Origin: Branchiostoma floridae
Taxonomy: Eukaryota; Chordata; Leptocardii; Amphioxiformes; Branchiostomatidae
Length of the DNA stretch: 64,000 nt
Direction of reading: 5' to 3'
Assembly (NCBI RefSeq): GCF_000003815.2
Contig: NC_049993.1
Location: 13,741,526-13,805,525, forward strand
Shown here: piece after piece, positions 56,184 to 64,000 of the stretch
How the letters are laid out: each line of letters opens with the position of its first letter
How positions within the stretch are numbered: position 1 is the stretch's first letter
The notes under the pieces: model-generated
Database searches by the model: none
The model's input: only the letters and a program-made list of their open reading frames with translations
Told to the model about the DNA's origin: nothing
Position numbers and translations under genes: made by a program

Positions 56184-58436
56184 TCACTGCAAAATGTTGA
56201 AGAATATTAGTCACAGAGTCATGAAGGCACATTATGAAATATTGTCTGTGATATACAAAAATGTTTTGCTAACTGTATTAATGAGACAAAGGGTTGCCAG
56301 GAATATAGACAGATATTTCCTAATCCCTATTCGTATTACTGGAATCCCTGTTACAATAGGAATGAGTATCATGCTGTAATAGAAAGTCATGAAGATTAAG
56401 GATTTTGTTTTTGAGACCCAGAACTCATTACAAGTTATTGCAAGTCACTCAAAAGTCACTGAGTGTGAAATTTGAAGTAGTAATAACTGGATATTATGGG
56501 GAAAGGATTTAAGTTTGATTGCACACATTTGAGGAAGTATAAAATGCTTCATTTAAAGCGTTATGACTTAGTTTAACCAAAGAAGAAGTATAAAGATGTT
56601 CAACACTCAGTTTATAATTGACAAATGGAATTTTTGATACATTGATTTTTTCAAAAGAACACTGTAGTGTCAAATGTAACAGTTACATCTTGAAATGTTG
56701 AAGAAATGTGATTTCATTTCTTCCTGTTTGATATTCTAGTGGCAACTGGTTTCCACCGTCATTTGTGTGGCAGAAATTTGAGAATGAATATCTTTCTCAG
56801 CCCACCATAAAAAGCGTAAATGCAAAGGCAGGCATAGATGGATTAGAAGTATGAGCTGTTAGGCCTTTGGCATTAAACCAGTGTCAGGAGTTCAAGGCAG
56901 AAGCCTCTATCTTTCACACGTTCTGTACCTAAATTGTTCTATCTTGTTCGGAGCGATTTGACAACCGTAGTCATGACTTGACCCCTGGCCTTCTCATCCT
57001 TCGTAGAAGTCAAAGTTTGCCGTATGAATACCGCATTAATCCCGTCCAACCTTTTGGTATCTCTCTGGTTGGCTGGTTTTGTAAGAGAATTAGAGGGAGT
57101 TTTCCATTGGGCTGACTCTGATGCGAAACAACAATTCGGTCTTTCTGTACCTGCTGGCATTTAGAGGATGCTTTACCTTTCAGGATCCCAGGGAAATCTG
57201 AATTGTAGGTGTTAGCGTCACTTGTGTGACCAAATCGTCATTTTACAGATACACCTTTGCCATTTAGGCGGCGATATTAGAGCGCTGGCATACCTGGCGG
57301 CTGCATATATGGAGATAAACGTGAGTGACAATTTCTGGAAATGAACAGGAAAGAGCGCACAGCCCAGAGGAAATGTCAATGTCGCCGTGGAAAGGCAGAT
57401 AATTTTCACAGCTAGGAAAATGTGACATAAATTATGCATGCACTCCGCATGGAATTTTGAGCAGTAGCGGGTTGAATAGTTTAAAAAGTTTTGAGCAACA
57501 TTTTTTGCAGAAACAATGACCACAACAGCCTTGAAAAATGTTAATGACAAAAACTGGATACTGAAGAAGGAAATTTTCTTGGGGATTTACTCATAATTTC
57601 ATGGTTGGGTGAAGATGGAGTATTTGCCCAGGCTTTAAGTCTTGGTTAAAACTGCCTTGCAGGGTTTTACTGTAAAAGAGGAAAATTTTGCACATGTTTT
57701 GAGTTCGTCAAAAACAAAACCACCACAAACATTTCTTTTTCATTTTCTTTCTGGTCTTAATTGTTTTCCTCGAATGTCCTCAACTGACTTATGCATGCAC
57801 CATGTAAAATGGCAGATGGCTTACAAACAAGTAAATCCTCTTAATTTTAACAAGATTAAACCAACTCAAGTCATTCAGGGACATATTGCATAGTAGCACT
57901 GCCCCTCATAGAAGTGTCTGTTTGTCACAACTTCACAACTGCATTGGAGTTTTTAATGAGATTAAAGATCAGCAACCCTTGACATGACCCAAAACTTCAC
58001 CTATCAATCGCACGTGCTCTCCGATTCCTAATGAAGCGTTAAGCCAGGCATTGACAACTGGTTTTGCTCAACATCGATTCTAACAATGGGCTGTAATTAA
58101 TGACGTGTTCAACAACAATTCCTCACTCCGCAGTTATTCCCAGTAAATTATTCCTGCATCGATCCGTGGTGACAAACTTTGTGTGAGGCTCAGAAACTTT
58201 TCAGCAATCAACTGCTTTCTTTAAACACGCAATTGACTGATATATTGGAAAGGATGGCAGTCTAAAATTATCTCTGACGCAAAATTGCCAGTAGTTCATT
58301 AATTTGTGGCTTTTGCTAATTGCGATATTCTGCAGAGATTTCTGATGGAAAGATTTTTAAACCTGACAAATGTATGATTATCGTGATATGCCATCATATA
58401 AGAATGAACAATTAACATAGAATAAAATTACTTCAG
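56184..58436. other. intergenic, no gene seen; GC-richer island at 56.9-57.5 kb
   Basis: Mostly AT-rich. The stretch 56930-57480 has a higher GC content and denser CpGs than its surroundings, resembling the islands at 49.6-53 kb. No exon could be supported. Confidence 0.35.
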
Positions 58437-58730
58437 GGATGTCCCTGCAGCTCAACTGGTAGCGGCCTCACAGTTGAAATCCTAGTTCCAATTAGTTGGT
58501 AACTGAAAAACCATGGTTCCATCCTGGGTAGGGCATTTCAATTTGGGTTGCACCCATCTTTCGGAAGGACATAAAATGGGGGTCCGGTGTTTGAGAAGGT
58601 GCCTCAAGCATGTTAAAGGGGAAGGGCTAGCAACCTCTCCCTGTAAAAATATACCCTCATACTGTAACAGTAAGGAAATTGCTACCCTTTATGCTACTAC
58701 ACACTACAAGGATCCAAACAAACGAGAAAC
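58437..58730 (+). mobile_element. tRNA-derived SINE, sense copy
   Basis: A tRNA-like head with CAGCTCAACTGGTAGCGG (A-box region) and ATGGTTCCATCCTGGG (B-box region) is followed by the family body TTTCGGAAGGACATAAAATG, GGGGTCCGGTG and GGTGCCTCAAGCATGTTAAA. It is the best sense-oriented reference copy in the window. Confidence 0.75.
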
Positions 58731-58799
58731 CTCTAGTAGAACAACTCCAACATTTGGAACATGATTCCATCCTTTTGTCCTTGAAAAACCATCCGCAGT

Positions 58800-59110
58800 A
58801 CATGGTAGATTTATGTGACCCTTTCCTTTCGGCACGTTAAACCGCCTGTGCACGTCACCGTCGCATAAATGATCATAAAACCATGAAAGCGTGGCGGGCG
58901 ATGATGTAGAAGGGACTCCTCACCCCTGCCGCAACTCTTTTCATCTGGTAGCAAACCCAGGTTTTCCCTGTGGGCCCAGGGGCCAAGGGCCATGGCCGCT
59001 TGCCCCGGATCATTCTCATTAACATATTGCCGGAGGCCTGATGTATACACTCCGATGAAGCGTGCGGGATTTAACCCATTTTCGGCCTTCATACAGTCTT
59101 CTGAATTCGT
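58800..59110. promoter_or_regulatory. GC-richer non-coding island
   Basis: A compact GC-rich stretch with the dyad GGGCCCAGGGGCCAAGGGCC and no convincing ORF. Similar in texture to the 61.7-62.1 kb island. A role as regulatory DNA is inferred. Confidence 0.3.
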
Positions 59111-59584
59111 CACACCCTCAGTAGAAGTCAGTTATCTCTACACAGCTTATGTGATGCTGTAAACTGAATCTGACAATGAAAAACATGCCACTTTCTGGAT
59201 AGATTGGGCATATGTTAGATGGTGGGTGTTACCCTGACAGTGCAATATAATACCTTCTGAAATCATGACGTATTGCTGACTGGGAGACTGTGACAAGTGT
59301 TGCACTGTGATAGTGTTGAGTTCCATGAGACATATTGCCGTCGAGAAGAGTTGGTGCTCAATTTTTCTAAAAGTTTGCAAATAAAAAATTGTGAAAAGAT
59401 AACGGTGAGTGTCGATCACAGTTCCTTCAATTTTTCCAGGTGGTCAAAACTTAATTCACAGTTTCAAAACTTCTTTGTGCCAATCTAAGAGTTTTTTTAC
59501 AATGCTATCATAAGTTTGTTTCAAATAGTGCTTGACACACATTAACATTCACATTTAACAATGCCTTAAGTGATGGCTCAAAAG

Positions 59585-59705
59585 AATGGATGCATGATGG
59601 CTCAAAACAATGGATGGATGGAGGGATGGAGGAATGAATGAGGGAACGAATGAAGGAACGAATGAAGGAACGAATGAAGGAACGAATGAAGGAACGAACG
59701 AGAAA
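59585..59705. repeat. 12-bp minisatellite (GAACGAATGAAG)n with GGAT tract
   Basis: About five near-identical 12-bp units follow an ATGGATGGATGG stretch. Confidence 0.95.
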
Positions 59706-60279
59706 ATTTGGCTCGTAAAATGCTGTTTCCCTTCAATGTTCAGAATGGTATGATATATTACCAACATCAATCAACACTACACACTAATCCTGATATATAC
59801 ACCACATCTATAAATACTATGATTGAGGAAAGATGGGATGAATGTCAGACAAAAGACAAGTTTATAACATATCTGGGCTAGACTCTTTGGCACCCAATAT
59901 TCCGTTTTTCTGTCTCCAAAGTGTCTATGAATTAACTTGAAGAATAGCGGACTCAGCCAAAGTGACATAAACGAATGGACATTGGGGATCTTTGGCGCTA
60001 CATTTGTGCACAGCGGGTTGGATTGTTAAATGGCTGAGATTTGGGTTCAATTATACCCACAGAGCTGATACATTTATCATCATACATACATGTCTTAGAA
60101 AGTAAGGAAGATAGATCTAAGTTGTTAAATAGGAGTTGATACATGTTGCTTGCAGGGAATATTTAGAGTAATGAGCTGATATGCAACACACAATTATTAC
60201 ATTTTTGATTATGATTGAACATCCTAGTAGCAAATAAAGTATATTCTGGGACACAAGACAATGTGTTACTGTTTGGTCC

Positions 60280-60650
60280 AATTAATAGTGACTTTGTGCT
60301 AATACGGAATTACCTGAATTCCTGAATTAGTTTACAACTTTTACGTGCTACGATAGTAAATGAATTTTTTTCTTTTTATCATAGATATTACAATGTTTGG
60401 TTAGAGGATATACATTTTTTTCAGCACATTGATTCAATAGACAAAATAACGTTTTTTAATGAATTAACCATGACTTTGTGCTAATACGAAATTGCCTGAT
60501 TTTCTGAGATAGTTTATAAATTTTACATGCTCTGGTATCAAATGAAAAAGATTTTAATTTTTTTAAATTTCATCATAAACATTACAATGTTTTGTTAGAC
60601 CATCTTCTTTTCAGCACATTCATTCAACAGAAAAAATAATGTTTTGCTGT
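60280..60650. repeat. 182-bp tandem duplication
   Basis: TGACTTTGTGCTAATACG at 60289 recurs at 60471. The two copies stay alignable over the whole unit, including ATTACAATGTTTTGTTAGA and TTCAGCACATTCATTCAA. A partial third boundary is visible at about 60640. Confidence 0.85.
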
Positions 60651-60659
60651 TACCACCCT

Positions 60660-61730
60660 GTTGTGTTGTTATATGCACGATAATAGAATTCCTGCTGTTG
60701 AGCTTAGTCAATGCCTGGATAATTTCAATGCTTTAATACCCTCTAATCCTGAGTCTGAAGGCAGAAAATCCAGTTAGCGAACAAAAGAAGGGAGGAGATT
60801 AACTCTGATGGTAGAATTACGATGTCGAAAATCGTCCCATTTGGGGATTTGGCGATGTGCAATAGGGATATTCGTGGCAGTGAGCAGGCCAGATTTGTGA
60901 AATAAAAAAATCTGTGTACAGTCAAACTTGTCTATGCAGGTGACATACGGCCACGGTATGGTCACAGTAGGCAGTGTTTCTGTATATATCTTCCGGACCA
61001 GAAATCATGTGGCCGTGTTGGACAGGTGGCTGCTATAAACTATTTCTTAATACTTAGGTTAATAGGTCAATGGGAAAAATCCAAGGGACCAACAAAAAGT
61101 GACCACAATGGCCAAGTGGTGGCAATGCAAAGGTGGTCGCTAATACAGGTTTGATTGAACATATTTTGTGGGGTGGCTTTGAAAATGTATGACAAAAAGT
61201 ATGATATTGAGAAAAGACTGTATTTGTTCTGTATATGAGAGGGAAGCAAATTTAGAATACGAAAGAAGCTGCCGCAAAAAATGTTAACATTTGGTATCCA
61301 CACAAAAAGGGATTATTGACCAAGTTTCTTTAATGACTGTCACAATTCAGTGCAGTGTATTGCTTTACGGTGAGGCCTTTCTATTTGGTCATTGTCTTTA
61401 ACAGATGAAGCCAATATTGTTGAATAAATGCTGCTGTTCATGTGAGTTATTCACCTTGCTCTGAGTGGACATTATGGGTCATCAAGAAGTCTTACTCATG
61501 ACCTGCTGTGTAATAGATGTACACTTTTAGTCAAATGGGACATTATCGTAAAGCCTAGTTCGATATTCCAGCCAAATGGAAGAAAGGCTTTTTACTCTTT
61601 TAAAGACCTACAATTATGTTAAAAGTACTGGTACATTAATGTCTTACTGTAGCCCCTATGTGACTCTATCTACTAAGGAAAGCTCTTTTCTTCACAAAGA
61701 CCTATTCTGTGTTTTCATTTCTGCTTTATA
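60660..61730. other. intergenic, no gene seen
   Basis: AT-rich with short unsupported open frames only. Confidence 0.4.
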
Positions 61731-61737
61731 CATTATG

Positions 61738-62080
61738 CATAGATGGAGCATAAGGGGGGATTTTCCCTCCCAGAGGCTGAATTATCCTGTGTTATCCCGT
61801 CAGCTGATCCTTTGTCTTTGTCTGATCGTGGCGTCGCGGGTTTGGCGCCCCCAGGCCTGACATCCATTAGTCGGTGGCACGTGCCGGTGAAATGCGCAGC
61901 TTGCTCCCCTGTGTGCCCCCCATTGTGGGACCCTCTCACCCCCCATCACACCCACATTGTTCTATTGTGTGCGGGCTCCGCGTGGCAGCAGTGATTTTGT
62001 CATCAAGCAAAGATTTATGCAAATGGTTTTGCATCATCAACCTGCTTCGCAGGAGTGACATTTCCAAGCATACAACTCCT
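61738..62080. promoter_or_regulatory. GC-rich island with E-box palindrome and paired octamer sites
   Basis: It contains CCTTTGTCTTTGTC (SOX/TCF-like), the 10-bp palindrome GGCACGTGCC at 61876-61885, ACATTGTTCTATTGTG (two SOX-like cores), and an octamer ATGCAAAT at 62017-62024 facing TTTTGCAT at 62027-62034. The flanks are AT-rich. Enhancer function is inferred from motif clustering. Confidence 0.5.
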
Positions 62081-64000
62081 CTGGGACTTTGCTGCCACTC
62101 ACATCGCATCTCCTCATCATTTTGTACTTCTTTTATCCAACATGTATGTCTGACTCATGTGGAAGAGTTCATTTTTTGCTTATGAGGTTTGCTTAAAAGT
62201 TTTGTATTAAGATGACAACTTTTGCTGCTCAGATGTTACAGTTCTCTATACCAAAGCACCTGCTAGTATTTCTGTGATCCTTTTTATTTTCCAAATAGAA
62301 ATAAATGAAGAGCCATTGCCTCTGTTTGGACAACTAACACATGTCGGCAGTTTTCCCATCGGGATATCCAAGTACCCTCTGGACAGACTTCACTTCTGTG
62401 GCTTTGGGATTATCAATAGTAATGTGGCTGGTTTTAAGGCAGTTTTTATTACGGCTGTCTCCAGCTTAACATTTTTTTTGTCTTACTCATTGTTTTTGAA
62501 GCCATGTTTCTTGATTTTCGTTGTTAAATCTGTTGTGTTAAGTAAGCTTGCAAAAATACATTTTCACCATTTTCGTGTCCTGACGTTAAAATTGTTTTGG
62601 ACGAACATTGTGAAATTTTTGTAGTGTCCCATTAGTCAAATTTCTGTTCCCGGACGGGTCATGTTTCATATACTGTATACGTACTGAGCTGCCTATAAAG
62701 TAGATGTACAAAACTTCTTGTTCTATTAAAGTTTTAATAACAAACGAAAGTTTTTTGGGTGAATCATCGTGAACCCAGACACGTACCCATAAGAAAAGCC
62801 TTAGTAACAAAAAGGCTGATCCATCATATGTTAGTCTTTGTCTCTCCCAGGGGCTGACATATGACAAAGCTGTGTTATATGTCGACTATATTCCAAGAAT
62901 CCAAAAGTCACAATAGACTTACTGTTTAACTTGCTGTTTATGAGCATATTTATGTTCATGAGACAAATAGTTACTTGTTAAAAATCTATTTTTCCAAAGT
63001 TTTCCATCGTAAGTCTTCAAATTTTTGCTTTCATTTCCAGAATCAGAAAGAAATGTTTTGAGACTTATTTCATAGTGTCTATATAACAGATAAATCATAT
63101 CATGTTCATTTGTTTGAATACCAAGGATCATCTTTTATTCTGCTTGAAACTTGGCCATACATTTTTTATTGTTATTGCCACTTTGGGCATCTGTGAAAGG
63201 AAATATTGTAACACATGTGCTGAATAGAAGCACAATACCTTACGGTGTAACATTCTTCCAGAATATTGTCAAACTCTCAGCTTTCTATTGATTCGAAAAC
63301 TTTCTTTGTTGCCAAACACTTATATCTACCAAAGGGTGCATTGATGTGCCATATGCTTCACCAAGGAAAGACAATTCTGCTGAAATATGAGAACACAATC
63401 CATGCTGTTCTCGAGTTTCTATACTGGTATCTACTAAAATATCTTATTTACTAAAGCGAAGCTTTCAAAAGGGTTATTTCACAGTACCTCTAAATCTGTA
63501 TCTAAATGAATGTAAATCGGGGGCACTGTAAAACAGTTTGTGTTCCCCTGACAATTACAGGCCATTACTGCAGAATAATAATCGTAAGTTCTTTCCCTGC
63601 CTCTGCTATTGTCTGTGTCCCCCATTATTTTCACCACGTGTAGGACAATAAAGGAGTCACTTAGAGGTCAATAAATCAGAACCTTTGGCTGCTGGGTCAG
63701 CCTTGCTACCCTGTTATCACAGATATTGCCGAAAGTGATCAGCTGGTACCTTTTAGGGTAAAAATCGTTGAGAAAACCAGTGTCATTTTCAAATATTATT
63801 GAGAAAACTTGTGACTTGTGTCTAAAAATCATGGAGAAAATGTGTGCCTTTAAAATCATTGAGAAATCTGTTTATTTTTTATTATCTAGAAAACTTAATG
63901 TGTCTTAAACTTAATTCAGAAAATTTGTCTTTTTATAAAAAAAAGGCTTTGAAAAACTTTGCAAGGAGTTGATGAAAGCTCATTGGTCTTTGTTGTGAAA
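62081..64000. other. intergenic, no gene seen
   Basis: AT-rich. Imperfect repeats of AATCATTGAGAAAA spaced about 35-40 bp lie at 63760-63870. No exon is supported. Confidence 0.4.

Noticed and set aside
1-64000. CRISPR array, bacterial operon, integrated virus or toxin system
   Set aside because: The tandem arrays seen have no repeat-spacer structure, and every supported gene has spliceosomal introns and metazoan orthologues.

Overview
The window looks like genomic DNA of an invertebrate chordate, most likely a lancelet (Branchiostoma). This is inferred from compact multi-exon genes with clear vertebrate orthologues, small introns, and dense short repeats (tRNA-derived SINEs, tiny MITEs, minisatellites). 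No bacterial, organellar or viral gene was recognised. Two 100-base runs of N (39971-40070 and 56084-56183) mark assembly gaps.

Layout. (1) Positions 1-6.7 kb, + strand: the last six coding exons of a USP9X/fat-facets-type deubiquitinase. Its stop codon sits inside the start of a 20-bp minisatellite, and a long AT-rich 3' UTR follows. (2) 8.1-27.9 kb, + strand: a five-coding-exon gene for a short seven-transmembrane class C-type receptor without a Venus-flytrap domain. A TATA/CRE promoter with a non-coding first exon at about 8.24-8.34 kb is the best candidate for its 5' end, which implies a 14.7-kb first intron. (3) 28-32.5 kb: repeat-rich intergenic DNA with three copies of one ~350-bp repeat and a MITE with a perfect 9-bp target duplication. 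(4) 42.5-33.0 kb, - strand: the complete coding sequence of the mitochondrial inner-membrane metalloprotease OMA1 in eight exons, with an antisense 5'-truncated LINE in intron 3. (5) 43.7-47.3 kb, + strand: the complete six-exon CDS of a CAAP1-like apoptosis regulator, head-to-head with OMA1 over a ~1.25-kb shared 5' region. (6) 47.3-64 kb: no supportable gene. This stretch holds AT-rich DNA and simple repeats, with GC-richer islands that look like cis-regulatory DNA and carry octamer, E-box, CRE and PBX/HOX-like sites.

The most unusual structural signal is repeated duplication of exon edges. Two USP9X exons have extra upstream copies of their splice acceptor plus exon start. The OMA1 exon carrying the conserved STHP motif has at least four extra copies of its 3' end, several with a GT donor and all keeping the protein reading frame. 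Apart from the OMA1/CAAP1 head-to-head pair, the genes share no evident pathway; the order looks like ordinary metazoan synteny. All exon joins were worked out by eye from splice signals, reading frame and recalled family similarity; no alignment or transcript data were available.
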